DNA of 64,000 nt from Dermacentor variabilis (lineage: Eukaryota > Arthropoda > Arachnida > Ixodida > Ixodidae), in contig NC_134569.1 in the NCBI RefSeq assembly GCF_050947875.1, positions 201,510,627 through 201,574,626 of the forward strand, given 5' to 3'. The position numbers were made by a program, and so were the translations under genes. Under the pieces are notes generated by a model. The model did not search any database and was not told the DNA's origin. It worked only from the letters and a program-made list of their open reading frames with translations. Shown one piece after another: positions 32,128-45,141 of the stretch. Position 1 is the stretch's first letter; every line of letters starts with the position of its first letter.

Positions 32128-33422
32128 CATTGGCAGTGAACACGAATCCACACGTATACTGAATTTGGTGATCTCAAAGTGTATACAACCGCCCTCAGTC
32201 GACGAACATAATACCGCGGTGAGTACTCTCAACGAAGTGCGTATTGCACTGACTAATGACCTCAACGGATGATTCTCTTCTTTAAAGTTAGGGGCTCTTG
32301 CTCAATCGGGCTCTAACAGGCAGATTGCCTGACAGACGTAAGGGCTCAAGGTGAACATCAATATAGGCAACACTAACGCTCTAGCACATTGAGCCGGATA
32401 TTTATGGCTGATTATTTAGGAAATCTCTAAATTTACCCCACTTATATCGTCAGGAGAATCGGCCACGCAGTGCAAAATTTCCGAGAACGAAAAAAAAAAA
32501 TTCATATAATGGTCTATACAAACATTTTCATGCGAAGTGTTTTTGAGACAATTTGCGATTGCTAGCTTCGTTAGGTTGCTGTATCACCTCGTTTACGGTC
32601 CCTTCAGTAAAGTATATCGTCTGGCAAGATTCCAACCAGGGTACTTACAGGGAGTCGGAATTATTTTTCCCCCTTGGGCCACGGAACCTGGCATGGAATG
32701 AGTGAATAATTGCTGACGTCACCACCTTCCTTTCCTGTAGCAACTGGTGCGCTGCGAGGCTACTGGCGCGTGCGCCACGTGGCCTAGAAATTATTTGTTT
32801 GCGAAAGTGAGGACAGCTGCGCACGCGTGGCAGTTTCCTTGTCGTCTCGAGGCGAGGACTTCGTTGCTACTGGGAAGTGGGCGTAGACGAAGCGACGTGA
32901 GGGCGCGTCCTGGCACAAAAACGCGAATTCGAATGATTTGCATAACCCATTCTCAGCACGGCTTAAAGTGAGCCATTCTTAAATTGCCTATTCGACTCGC
33001 CCACAAGTAACAAATAAAAGTAAATAGCATGCCCCAATGAATACGAGTGTTCTTCAGCCTTGGTCGTTCGGAAAGCGATAGTCTGTATACACGGTGCTTT
33101 TTGATTCACCGGCATCGGCGGTGCGCCTCCGTTTTGTGATGAGTGAGTGACTGAGGTCGGGAAATAAGTGGGTTGGATTACGGCCCAGAACAGTTCGATG
33201 TTCTAGGAAAGGCGTAGCGTGCCCATATGACACAATCAGGGGATGTTAAAAATCAAAGGTGAAAAAAAAGATGACTGGCGTTTTAGCTGTACATGCGCGA
33301 GAAATGCGTATTACGTCGAACCTTTTTGAAGTTCCGGATGCATATTCTAAAGCGTGTTCAGCACTTTAAAATTGTTGAGGAGCTTGCGTCCTGCCTCTTC
33401 GAGGAGCGAAGTGGTAGGACGA

Positions 33423-33425
<3 letters not shown>
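32128..33425. other. Unassigned stretch
   Basis: 32750-32930 is GC-richer than its surroundings. No motif recognised. Confidence 0.3.

Positions 33426-33462
<37 letters not shown>
33426..33462. repeat. (GT)n microsatellite
   Basis: Uninterrupted GT dinucleotides over 37 bases. Confidence 0.95.
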
Positions 33463-33463
<1 letters not shown>

Positions 33464-35621
33464 CGCATTCCATCTCTACCTTTACCAAGTGTCCGGCTTA
33501 CCGCACTTTACAGACAAACTTTTCCCCCCACTTAGACACTCCTAATGCTCACTCATAAAAGCGTGCAATGAGAGTTGGTTCGCTGGTTGCACGTATTTTC
33601 GACCCGAAAGCTGCTATTCTAGTTTCGCCAGCGCCGGCTGATGGAAAGCCAGTCGCAGTGCGACAAGTTCTAGAATATTCGTCACCTTAATTTATATGAT
33701 GGCGACTGTGACCTGAGGAAGTGCAAATGAAACGAAGTCCGCACAAGTCGCCACGTCGCAAAACTTCCTTCTCGCGGACATATGTAAGTAGAATCACTGG
33801 ATGTCGCGAGATAGGTGAATACCTGTACGTCAATTCATCAACGAACTGATTCTTACTTAACCAATTACGTACTTATCAATTAATACTTATTATAGAGAAT
33901 TAATTAGACAGTCAGTTAACTAATCAATCAATAAATAACTAACTGGCTCAATAAGCGACTAACTAACCATTTCAAGGTACGCCCAAAGGCCTTCAGTACG
34001 AAGGTATTACACGAACGGAGGCGCAAAGCCATTGGTCACACATTATAGTTGTCAGTCCTACTAGAAACAAAAGAAAGCACAAAATAGTAATTGAGTGAAA
34101 ACATAGGTACTACGCAAAATGAGTCACAATGATTGCAGAGAAAGGATTAGTACGTATTCGGAGGATATGAGGCAACTGCAGCGAAAAGCAAACAGACCAC
34201 CGATTCCGCGAAAAGGCGTGCGAACTTTTCCCTTCCTTTACGGTGGTCGTCAAAATCCTCACGGTTCGACCCACTGGTAGCACGCACGTGCAAGCTGCCA
34301 TCAGAAGTCCAAGGACCGGTTGCCGCGACCCAAGGGGGCGGCGAGGGGCGCGTTGAGAGAGCTCGCGGGTATTCTGGGCACCTCTCCGGGCCGTCATTGA
34401 CGGACAACGTCGGCGCGAGCGCGCGGGACCCTTTGGCGACCTTGTCGGCGTCGCACACGGCGAGCCCTGGCCGATAGCGAGGCTGTTTTTCTACATCGGA
34501 TCGCGAGGCGAAGGTCGCGCCGCGGTGCGTCGACGTCGAGCAAAGTGCGCGTCTGCGCACCGTATAGGCGGCCCGCGTCTGCGCTACCGGCATCCTTCGT
34601 ATCCGTCAAATACCGTGAAAGCATCGAGACAGTTGTCGCGCTGCGCGGCCTTCTTCTCTGCGGGAAGTCGGAGTGGTGCGAATTGGAAGGCTTTCGACTT
34701 AACGTCATGAGGAAGCTGTTAAGTTTCGGTTTATTGAAAACACCTGGGGGCGAAAGGGGGGGGGGAGGGAGGTAGCACACGTTTGCAAGCTGCGCGGAAG
34801 AAAGGCGTTCCGGCTTTTCAAATTTACATTATCTAAAGGCGCTGGGAATTGACTATCTCAATGACGAGCCTTAGCGACGGCTTCTCGCGGAGCCTCAATG
34901 GGCCGTGAACATGCGTGAATAACTGCGCAGTATAGCGCGAAAGAACGCAATATATAAAGAAATGGCTCATTCGTTTTCCATTTACAAGTTTTGTTTTAAT
35001 GACGATGACGTCCTGGAGTTGTCAAAGCTGCGAACGGAGCGCTTGGCTTTGAAAATGAGCCATTTTGTCCGCAAGGCTTTCACACGGATGGTCAAAGATA
35101 AGCGAGCTTATTCGGCGTGATTAAAGAGTTACTGGTAGTGAAAAATTATCCTCGAAATTTCCAATGTGTCTGTATAGCCCAGTGTAACGGTTGTTGTCAC
35201 ATAAATATATGCAGCAGATGATGATCTCACTTGGTTGCATTTCCGATTCGGTATTTTCATGCCACGTTGATTTTCTTGCATCCACGTTTTCATTCGCTCG
35301 CGAGCAGTTCTTGTGTTTCTTGAACTACATTATTTTCCATAGTAAAAGTAAATTCACAGTAAGAAGTCGCAAGCCGTATCCACTTCTTCCGTGTGTTTCG
35401 ATATAATCGTTACACGATATATCTGTCATTCCACCCATTGCAGAAAATATTTCATTCGCAACAGCTAGTAGCAGTAGCTAAAGGGCAACACCTGCTAAAC
35501 GGTGATGACATCATACGTTTCAAAGGGAGCTTGTCAATCAGCCGCACTGCCAAGACCAGAAGTCTATTTGTGAATCGATCTGCCACATTTTCGATGAAAG
35601 GAGCAACGAAGTAAAAAGAGA
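33463..35621. other. Unassigned stretch with a CpG-rich block
   Basis: 33830-33980 is a degenerate TAAC/CAAT-rich stretch. 34140-34780 is strongly CpG-rich and open in overlapping minus-strand frames (34593-34147 and 34780-34394), which often happens in GC-rich DNA. I recognise no domain, and call it only a possible promoter or first-exon region. Confidence 0.3.
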
Positions 35622-35675
35622 GAAAAAAGAAAAGAAAGAAAGAAAGAAAGAAGGAAAGAAAGAAAGAAAGAAAGA
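35622..35675. repeat. (GAAA)n microsatellite
   Basis: Tandem gaaa/aaag units with one ggaa interruption. Confidence 0.9.
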
Positions 35676-36675
35676 TCCACTAGCTCATAGCCTTCACGAC
35701 CTCGTTTTATATCTCCTTTGCAGAGGCTAGGTAGGTATGGACTCAATGGGATCCAAATGCAGAGGTTCGAAGCTCTACGAGCAGTACGACTCTGGCTGCT
35801 GTATTCAACTTATAGGGAAAATAAGAATTTGCTTAGAGAAATAAATAAGATAAAATGGAATAACAACAATAATAAATCAGGACCTGAATTAAAAAGGAGA
35901 CATTTAAAAAAAGAGGAAGTTTGATAGCTCGTGCGTCAGTTCGCCTTCGATTGCACTTGCATCTCGGGAAACAGCATATCTTAACAAGGTTTCAATGGCA
36001 AACATCCAGTGTGCACTGTCGGCACGTGGCTATCATTATTTGCATTGGAATAGATGGTCAAAGTTTTTGCCGGTTATTCACATGTTGCGCGTAGTAGCCC
36101 CTTGAGTATTTATTCCTTCATATCTTAATGAATAAACTGTTGCAAGTCGCTCTCTCGTGCCGCGGTCTTTTTGGCGCTGTGTTCTTTTTTTTTCCACTGA
36201 TTCACCAACCCACCCAAGCTTCCACGCTAAGTCAAACATTTCAGCTTGGCAGATGGTACGCATTGATAGCACTGGCTTATCTTCGTCTCACGGAGAAGCA
36301 ATCACGGCTTATATGCACTCAGCGGCACGTAAGCCTCGTAGTGAGTCAAGATACACTTTTGCGCCTACTTGGTAATGAATTATAAAACTTCCAAGACTAC
36401 GCACTATCCCCATACAGAGGGAGCATGGAATAACCCGAGTGTCCTTGTAAAATCAACTAACGGGGCCCACTTGTAAGTCAGGGACACAAAGTGGCTCGTA
36501 ACGCATAACCTTGACATGCGGTAACATTTACACATGTAAAACTGCTCGTGCAATGCAGTTTTGAACGACGCAGCGCTTACTCTGCACTTCCCATTCAACC
36601 GTGGCATAGGAAGGCTTTCTCGCGTGACTTTGTAAACAGTGTAGGTGTGTTTGCCGCGCTTCGAAGAGCGCAAAC
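35676..36675. other. Unassigned stretch
   Basis: AT-rich with short frames only; no motif recognised. Confidence 0.3.
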
Positions 36676-36815
36676 ACGCCGCGGTGGCTCAGTGGATATA
36701 CGGCGTTCTGCTGCTCAACGCGAGGTCGCGGGTTCGTTTCCCTGCCGTGGTGGCCGCATTTATATGGGTGAAATGCAATAACGCTTTATATTTAGGGGCA
36801 CGTTGAAAAATAATT
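36676..36815 (+). mobile_element. Ruka-type SINE, 3'-truncated
   Basis: cgccgcggtggctcagtgg (A box) and gcgggttcgtttcc (B box) are followed by ggtggccgcatttatatggg and a decayed tail that fades after ggcacgttgaaa. Confidence 0.8.
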
Positions 36816-37682
36816 TGGCGGTGAAAGCTAATCCTAAGCTCTCCTCTGCGGGTCCCTCACAGCGTCAGAGCTGCTTTGGCAAGTTAAGATCAATCAATCA
36901 ATGGACACATGAATGAGTGAGTGAGTGTATTCATTGAGGCCCTTCATATAAATGGCGCAACGAAGGTTGCGTCAGCTGTGCTCCGCTGGCATTGTCTGAT
37001 AAAGAATAAATGCACCGTAAAGGTGTAACTGGCGCATGTTTGCAGTGATTGATGTCCAGATGTGGTTACTTTCGTGTCACTTGTATGCTTTGATTGCGTT
37101 CCCACGTGTTGTATACCGCATGTCTTTTCTTTAAGTTCAGACAGTTTATTTTAATAACCTGTGCAAGATGGCACTGCTCCGTCTTTCCAGGAGGATTTCA
37201 GCAGGATGCAAAAATCGCCTGCTTGCGAGACTGCGACGTAGAGGTTGTTGATTGAGACTATTTATTATTAATCCTTTAATTATTTAGGTTAGGACCCGTA
37301 TCGAAGTTGCGAAATTAAAACGAAACAGGAGTGCGGCCATCTGTGCATATTAGACACGCGAAGGCTAGTAGCGCTTCCGAGGTATTCACCCTCTAAACCC
37401 GCTGAAAGTCAATTGGTCTCGCAGTCAATATCGTCCTGAACTGCTAAAGTGAGGCTTTTGGTAAAGTTAACTGGAAGTCCTACCAATTCCGTAGCACACT
37501 TTTAAGGACAAATATTTTGGAAATGGCGTTAGACTTAGCATTTCTGCTAGGCAAACATTACACTTCGCTACTGTTATACAATTCAATTTCGTAATTTCGG
37601 TGTCAACGTAATGTGAAACATCTCAGAGTTAACAGCGATCTTTAATTAGCGACCTAGACATGCGATTTGCAGCTCCTACAGC
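36816..37682. other. Unassigned stretch
   Basis: Contains a short atca run near 36892-36902. No gene or element recognised. Confidence 0.3.
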
Positions 37683-37800
37683 AGTGAATGAGTAGCCATG
37701 TCGTTCCTGCTGCTGAGCACCAAGTCGCGGGTTTGACTCCCGGCCACGGTGGCCGTATTTTGATGGAGTCGACATGCAGAAACGCTCGTATACTTGTGGC
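37683..37800 (+). mobile_element. Ruka-type SINE, 3'-truncated
   Basis: The B-box half is clear (tgctgagcaccaagtcgcgg, gggtttgactcccgg, cacggtggccgtattttgatg). The A box is eroded and the tail is lost after cttgtggcg. Confidence 0.7.
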
Positions 37801-40800
37801 GAATTCCACTGGCCGATGTAGAGCAAGTTTGCGTTTCACTGGTTTATCCGCATCAAATCGCGCCTCGACGGCGCGCTCCTCGTTGATCCGCTGAGCAGGG
37901 ACTGATTTCACCTGAACTCCAACCACGCGCTTCCGTCACTTCCGGATTGGCTGGGTGGCTTGGCTGTTTTCAGCACTTCTTGAGGCGTTCTCTCATATGA
38001 CCGGCGGATGCGAGGCCCTACTTTCGCGGTGCTGCCTTACGGAGCATGCTGATTTTTCGCAAGGTCGATCCAAATAGGTCGCGAAGCTTCGGGCGAAAAG
38101 CGCTCCAGAATAAATTGTCGCCAACATCAGCTAGGTTGGTTATGGGAGCAGCGATTAATTGAAGCACGACTATGTTTGGAGGGGACAAAGACAGGGAAAG
38201 AAAAAAGCGTTATTCAATTAAAAGGAGACAAAGTTACATTCATTCAACGAAAATAATATTCCCAATCAACTTGATGTATGCATGGCGAATAAAGAAAATA
38301 TAACTGTATTTGATTTTGTCATTATCAATAAATACATTTTTTCAGCGCCCAACGTAAGTAGTGACGCCGCTATCACTTGCAATGCAATGCAGCTCTTGAA
38401 GTGTGCAGGAAGGTGCGTTCGGGAATATCAAATGTCGCAATATGCCCCCTCTCACATGTCGTGCTGTTTCGCTTGTTGACGCTTGTGTGGATGTGGTGAC
38501 GCGGGCAGCTTCATCGTTTCTTAACTTGTACAGTCAAAAGCAGAGAGTTACGACCGCCAGATAATTGTTTACTTTAGTTGTTTTCGCGCGATTGCGCAGG
38601 CCGGTGGGCTTGGCGTCCGACGATAGGACCAGCACTCTACACACAAAGCTTTCATCGGCATCCAAAGAAGGTATGTTTTGTGCAGGGGTGCGATTTCGAC
38701 AACTGTACGGCTCCATGGCCTTTTCTTGCATGGCTTTCTGCGCTGGAAGCTCGAAACGCCAATCAAGTCACTTCAATGGCAGGCCACCAAAACAAAGTTC
38801 ACGCCTCTGAGAACAAAATGACGTCACTTCTGTTTTTAGTGGATATGGCGTCACATTACTTTTCGTTCTGCCGAAAGTGTTCCCTCCGCACACAGATGGC
38901 TCTAAGCCCCATGAACCGCTGCTGAACCGCGATGTTTTGAACGTGTGGGCTTCTATGGAAGCTTCGCTACCAGGTATATTTAAATTATTTTTCGCTCTTC
39001 AATCTGGATTCGCTCGCCACGTGCCGCATTTTGTAGCTCTCGCATGGATTCGACGCACTGCTCTATAGATCGACCTGTGGAATTCACTATTTGATTGAAT
39101 TGCACTTTAATGAACTACAGGTAGCCAAAATAATTCGGAGCCCTGCTTTACAGCATTCCTGGCAAGACGTGTACTGCTTTCCGATGTTGAGTATAGCCAA
39201 TCTTTCTAATTAACATCACAGCCTTTGTTTTGTACCCTTGAACACTATAATTCGATCCGACTTCTCGTACAAAGAATGTCCATCGCTTCAGATATAATCC
39301 GCCTGTATAGATGCGAAACTGTGCTATATGAGCAAGGCGATTTTTTTATGCTTCTTTTACGAAATTATAATATTAAGAAGAAGGAAAAGACATTCGGTAT
39401 ATATATTCGCCGTAGGATAACAAAACCTGATGCTGGAAGTCAGCGCTTTAAATTATATTCGTAACAAAGCCCGTCACCCCGCAGAGAACGATGCAGACAG
39501 TCCTTACGAACGGAAAAATCTCGCCAATTTGACCAGTGGGCCGATAGAGGAAAAACTTTGTTACCGTAAATGAGGTTCCTTGTTTCGCCGACATCTTGGT
39601 GATCGCTTGGCTGGTGTTCTCAATGTGGCCCATTGTACACACAGAGTTTACGACAAACATTACTTGAGGAAACTGTGCCGCTAGTGTTTTTCGGGAGCTG
39701 CAAAGCATGTCGGTTCGGCCAACGTGGGAATGATGGACAGTGCATGGGCTTGGCTAAACTTCGACCTTCTGGCTTTCAAACGGCTCCGTAGATTTTCCAA
39801 CCAATCACTTTCAACAAAGTACGGTGTTGTAAGCGAGGATAAATAAATAAGCATAAATACTATTGTCCGAACGCACGATTCAAACAGACGATCTCTAGCA
39901 CAGAGTCCCGATATTGAAATCATTACGTCACGGGCGCATTCGTCGACGAGCGGTATAGAACGCCCATAAGAAGTTCCCGCGGGCAAGCCAACGCGTTTCG
40001 ATTTGGCCACCTAGACATGCGGAACCACTGCAGTTAATAGCTCTTATGCATGTTAGCAGAAGTTTATTGCCTTTTACATCGAGAAGAGTATACATTGCTT
40101 TGAAATTTAATCCAACAAAGGCAGATAAAGCGTAGTAGTAAACAAAGTCACAAGAACGTCTGAAGCCACACGCACGAATATCAGACAAATTCTTATAGTA
40201 AATATCACTCCCATGGTGTCTGAACCATTGCCGCGCCAACGTGCCATCTAGTAATTTTTTTATCGTAACTCGATGATAATAAAGGCCGGCGCGGCTATCG
40301 GTGTGATGTTAGATACAACCAGGCGACAGCAGCTCATTAGGTTAATTAATTAGGTTAAAATTAGCGTACGCCGCTAAACCACACTGTTACCATGTTTTCT
40401 TTATAGCCGTAGAAGTTTTTGTTAGTACGCTGGTCAAATCGGGGTTGAACAATGGGGCCCTAAGCTAGAATTCACTTGCGCTACACATGTTCGTAACAGC
40501 AAATTCTAGCCAATCCTGTTGCTTTGAGAATGTGGCCTCACATCGAGAAGTACTGACTGTTGGGCGTGTTGGTAATCCATACTCAATGAAGAATGGCGCA
40601 AGCGAATAGGGACGATATAGAGCAACACGAAGGGAAGAAGACTGGCAAGGACGGTTTATTGCGAAAAAGACGCAAAATACATATTCTGACACAAAAACGT
40701 GTAACAGCTTAAATATCATTGGTTAAACGATCAATTTCTAGTTCGTGCAAACTCACGTCCCAGATGTCTTCCGGAGCCAGCGTGTGGACAAATTCCTGAA

Positions 40801-42106
40801 CGTTATTTTTATTATTAATAATAGTTGCTTTCCCCTTTGCTGTGAGTGTGCATGCATTCGAACTTTTGTTAATACGTTTATTTTCGTTCAATTTTGCGCT
40901 TAGATTTGACATCACGTCACCACGCCATTTGTCGTTGTTGTTGTTGTTGTTGTTCTGAGTGGTTGTGGCGCATGCCCACAGTGAGGGATTAGCGATGAAT
41001 CGTGTGGGTAAATTAAGCGGATAAAAGACGAGGGAATAAAATTTTCGATGTTGCAACTGTTCTAAACGAAGGTCACTCCTGCTGATGCGCGCGACATCAC
41101 TTCGTCTCCGTGCTGCTATATATGTGTACAAAAGAAAATCGTGCGTTCAAGAAAAGCAAGAACGGCTGTGTGTGTATGTGTTCTTTCGTCTAATAGTAAT
41201 CAGTGTAAAAAAAAAAGAAACAAGGATGTCTTTTTTTGTTGTTGTTGTTCATTGCCATCCTATATGTATAAGCCAATCCTTTAAAATTTTACCTCAATGT
41301 GAAACTTACGAGGGCCAGGGAATTCCAGCGAGCGAGTCACGGTGCTGTTTCGTCAAATCAAATTATTTGTTTTAAAGTCTCAAAGCAGCACACGGGCTAT
41401 ATGCTAGATGTTGTAGTGGAGCGCTTCGTGTTATTGTCGACGATCATCTCCACTTTTATTTATTTATTCATTTTGCATTCTACTGACATCATAATACAGC
41501 AGCCTCCGAGGCCCCAAATGGAAGCCGCAGCCTCGCACCCGGCAGGGTGAGCGCCACAGCTACAGTGCGCTGCTGCAATGGGTATCCCGCTGTTGCGTCG
41601 TCTGACCGGCAAGCATCCCACTGTGAGAATTCTCTGTAGATAGCTTGGGCTCCAGCAGAGCAACGGAAATTCTGACTGGTTAGTCACTAGTAATTAGGAA
41701 GTAACAGTTGCTCAAAACACGGCACGCGCCGAAACCGGATAAAGTATACGCAATGGCTCTGGCGCTTTGCGTGGTCGGGCGCGCGACCTTCCTGTGGTAA
41801 AGCGGCGGCTGAACAGGAAGTTTCGACGGGGCATTCTATGTTTCTAATTCGACGCGCGCGATAGGAAGGAGGTGCGCATATTCCAAAAGGAGGAAAAAGA
41901 AAAAAAAAAAACAATCAGTCCGCGTAAAAGGCCACCGATGAGCTGATGACGTATTTTCTGTATTTCCTCACGATGACCTCTGCAGCAGCCTGCGATGCAG
42001 TAGAACTACCCCCTTCTTCCTCCCCCTCCCCCTAGATGAAGAAGGGTGCCTAGCAGAAGGCGAGACATCAGATAAACAAGTTGTTTCTCCTGATGACGGA
42101 AACAAT
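37801..42106. other. Unassigned stretch upstream of the P450 exon
   Basis: 4.3 kb without a convincing gene. It contains a (GTT)n run at about 40932-40955, an AT-rich middle (39100-40700) and many short frames. 38500-38940 looks like an old repeat by composition but has no visible ends. Confidence 0.3.
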
Positions 42107-42459
42107 TTGCGTATTGCTCTTTCGTTTCAAACGACGAAGAGGCGCCAACGGGCGAAGGAAACTATCGTGATTCGAATTTCAAGGACAGCTTCTGGCGCGC
42201 TAAGTCCCGTGCCAATCGTAAAGTTCCGTTCATCGCCGCCTGGAAGCACAACTGGACGCCATACATTGCTAGCGGAGCCGGGGAGTGCTAGCTGTTACTT
42301 ATTCACCAAGACAGGGTTGGCGTCCTTTCCTTCTCTCTCGCTCTCTCCCGTCTTCTTTACATTATGGCAGACAAGTCGAAAGACGGTAAAACTGAGGGGA
42401 TCGAAAAACGAAGAAACGGAAAGGTGAAGGGGTGGTCGGTGCCCGTCACGCCCCGACGT

Positions 42460-42466
42460 TATAAAG
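42460..42466 (+). promoter_or_regulatory. Candidate TATA box of the P450 gene
   Basis: TATAAAG lies 83 bp before the P450 start codon within a GC-rich stretch, with a plausible start site about 30 bp downstream (near 42490). It is the only TATA-like motif in the 200 bp before the ATG. Placement is by position and motif only. Confidence 0.5.
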
Positions 42467-42548
42467 AGGCGGCCAGGCGTCCCGCAGCGGAGACGGAATA
42501 TTTTTCTTCGAGCGGCGCCGGCAGGAGTGACAGCTCGCGCGCGCAGAG

Positions 42549-42792
42549 ATGGCCCAACAGCCGCTGCTCGCTTCGATTGCGCTCCCCCAGCTGGCCGCTT
42601 GGCCGGCGCTCGCGTGGACGGTGGCCGCGCTCTTCGCTGTGTGGTTCGCGAAGAGATACTACTTGCCCTGGCTCAAGACGTGGCTGGCGTTGAAAGCAGT
42701 GCCCGGACCCTGGGATTGGATACCGTTCTGGTACCTCGCCTCCGTGTACTGGGCGAGGAGGAAGCAGCTGAACGCGGATAATTTCACGGCAG
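42549..42792 (+). CDS. Cytochrome P450 (probably CYP4-like), first coding exon
   Basis: The ATG sits in a good context (gcagagATGG). It opens a short polar start, a hydrophobic helix (about residues 17-33, ALAWTVAALFAVWF), positively charged residues, then ALKAVPGPWDWIPF, the Pro-Gly-Pro hinge of microsomal P450s. The reading frame continues past GCA-G at 42792 for only ten more codons, but CAG|GTGAGC at 42790-42798 is a strong splice donor, so the exon ends in phase 1 after NFTA. Such an anchor would tether a haem monooxygenase to the endoplasmic reticulum. The Arg/Cys haem regions lie in later exons not found here. CYP4 is my guess from the start region; the P450 call is firmer. Confidence 0.72.
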
Positions 42793-43025
42793 GTGAGCGT
42801 TGCGTTGGAAGCCGGAGTGCTTGAAGCTGACGCAGCGAATGATCACACCGGCGAGGCACTTAAAGGACGTGAAATATTTAATCCTCTGAGAAACGGGACA
42901 TACTGCGAGTCCGAAACTTGTCAAAATGATTTCTGCTGCGTAGCCTGTTACCACTGTCTTAAATGAATGGATACTGCACTAATCGAAATGTTCAACTTAC
43001 GACAAAATAGAAAAAAAAAAGCTGT
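42793..43025 (+). other. Start of P450 intron 1
   Basis: Begins with the donor GTGAGC. No acceptor followed by P450-like coding sequence was found anywhere from here to 64000, so the intron probably spans the rest of the window if the gene is intact. Confidence 0.5.
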
Positions 43026-43402
43026 ACAGGGATTCCCAGCTAACTTTAACCAAGGTTTGAAAAAACGCCGTAGCACTTTAGGAGTACATAACGAAATGCA
43101 TGTTGTTGGCTATCACATTAAGCAATTTACACTATTTTTGTATTCTGCTTAATTACGTAATTAGTCAAAATTAACCAGCTTCGCAAGCAGTAGTAGCTTT
43201 GGGGCCGAACTTCCGATAAGAAAGTTTTGGAGCGTTCTTGGAAATGTCTAATTTAGCAGCTTCGAACTTCCTACTTGCTATGTAATTATTTTGTTCGAGT
43301 CCTAAAAAAAGCCTGCGATAAAGAAAGCACGTGACATTCCTGCTTGCGCGCCGCGACAGCATGTACTCCCAACAATGCCACGTATGAACGGACAGCGCAT
43401 TT
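43026..43402 (+). mobile_element. Half of a foldback MITE
   Basis: It starts gggattcccagctaacttt and contains gcttaattacgtaattag and agcctgcgataaa, parallel in order to one arm of the palindrome at 21989-22608. The second arm is absent; a LINE fragment begins where the axis would be. Similarity is distant. Confidence 0.5.
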
Positions 43403-43746
43403 ATGGTGGCGTGCTGCCGTCTAAAAAATGAGAGGGCAAATAAGAAGGCAGCCACTGGTGTGCTTTCCTCGCGGCAGTTCCCAATGGCGATAAATACAAA
43501 TGACGGACAAAGCGACGCATACACCATAAACAAAGGAGTTCCGCAAGGAAGGGTATTAAGTCCACTTCTCTTCAATGCAGCCATAGCAGCTTTACCAGCA
43601 GTACTTCCAGCAAACATAAACATATCTACGTATGCTGATGACATTTGCACATGGACATAGAAGAAGTCTAGAAGTTGTCAAGCATCGGCTATAGGGAGCT
43701 TTGAACGCAATACGTGATTATTTAAGAGAACGGGGCATGAAGATAG

Positions 43747-43892
43747 TGCTACGAAACAGCCACCACAGTGTGGCTGCACTGAAGAGGAGAAAGACGACGT
43801 GGACCCGCTTGATATAGCGTCGCCATTTTGGCCTTCCGTTAGCTTCCTCTAAATAAATTGTATATAGCATTGGGCTACAGCTACACGTAACA
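43747..43892 (+). repeat. Gypsy 5' LTR
   Basis: 146 bp, TGCTACG to CGTAACA, with an AAATAAATTG polyadenylation signal near the end. An 11-base near-palindrome (ccacagtgtgg) lies near its start. Confidence 0.95.
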
Positions 43893-43928
43893 TTAATTTG
43901 GTGGAGGTGGACGTTCCCCGTACACGTC

Positions 43929-44727
43929 ATGGAGCTTCGCAGCGGTCGCAACGGCGACAGTGCAACTTCGGCTCCTGCTGGCGGCACTTCATCTACACAA
44001 CCGTCTCCGCCTGGAGCCCCGACCTACGTCCCCCCCCCCCCTCGGGATCCTGGTGTTTTCAACGGAGTCGGCAGTCCTAATGTTGACGACTGGCTCTGCT
44101 TATACGAACGTGTCAGCACCAGTCACAGGTGGGATCCGACTATTATGCTAGCGAACGTTCTTTTTCTACCTCGACGGAGCTCCACTTGCATGGTTCCAGA
44201 CTCACGAAGAGATATGGAGCTGGGATCTCTTCAAAGAGAAGCTCCGCGACCTTTTTGGCAATCCGTTCGGTCGCCAAGTCAATGGCAAAAAAGCCCTTGC
44301 CACACGTGTACCGATGTTGACCGAGTCCTACGCGTCGTACATTCTCGACGTCTTGGCCCTTTGTGCTAAGGCTGACCCGACCATATCTGAGGACGAGAAG
44401 GTTAATCACGTTCTCAAAGGCATTGCTGACGACGCCTTCAATTTACTGGTATTTACGAACGTCACCAGCATCGATACGATCCTCAAGGAGTGCCGCCGTC
44501 TCGAGCATGCTAAAACCTGCCGGGTGTCCCAGCACATCACGCGACTTCCCAACACAGCTGCTACGTCATCCTGTGACGACCTCTACCACCAGCCGTCGCG
44601 ATGTGACCACTTGACCCGCATCATTCGTCGTGAGGTCGAAGCTGAACAACCGGCGGCCCCTTCATTCCCGTTACCTGATCATTCTCCGGTGACAATCTCC
44701 TTGATACAGATCGTCGTCCGTCAATAA
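43929..44727 (+). pseudogene. Gypsy gag (capsid region)
   Basis: It starts at ATG 43929 (MELRSGRNGDS) with a Pro-rich stretch, then VFNGVGSPNVDDWLCLYERV, the usual start of a Gypsy capsid domain. A 1-bp shift near 44160 moves the frame; it continues with FYLDGAPLAWF, FKEKLRDLFGNPF and LKGIADDAFNLLV, ending at 44725-44727. Gag would form the particle around the element RNA. A further shift separates it from the zinc knuckle. Confidence 0.8.
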
Positions 44728-44847
44728 TTGTCCAACGTCGGCCTGCAATCGATTCGTTCCGTACGCTCGGAACCTCTCTCTCCACACACGTCCCCACCGC
44801 ACTCTTCTTACTCTTAAGGACAGCGCAACCCCTCCGAATGGCGAACC

Positions 44848-45141
44848 GTGGACGACAAGCCGATCTGTTTTAACTGCCGACGCATTGGACATGTCGATCG
44901 CCACTGCCGCAGCCGCTGGACTTCTCCGACGCGCTATTCTCCTGATTACCACCCTCGCCCCTCTAGCGCGTCCTTTCCCTTCGCCCCTTCGATGCCCGCT
45001 CCATCATCTGACCCTGCGACACCTTTGACACGACCCCGCTACTCCCGCTCGCCTTCTCCCTCCCGTCGTCAATCTCGTTCGCCCCCGTCACGCCGTGCTC
45101 CTTGTCCGACCTACTCGCCGCACCCCCGACCGGAAAACTAG
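44848..45141 (+). pseudogene. Gypsy nucleocapsid zinc knuckle
   Basis: CFNCRRIGHVDRHC at 44866-44907 is an exact CX2CX4HX4C knuckle, an RNA-binding nucleocapsid motif. An Arg/Ser/Pro-rich tail follows. The frame is offset from the capsid frame by a frameshift. Confidence 0.85.

Noticed and set aside
33293..33545. Open frames rich in alternating Cys-Val
   Set aside because: They are translations of the (GT)n microsatellite at 33426-33462.
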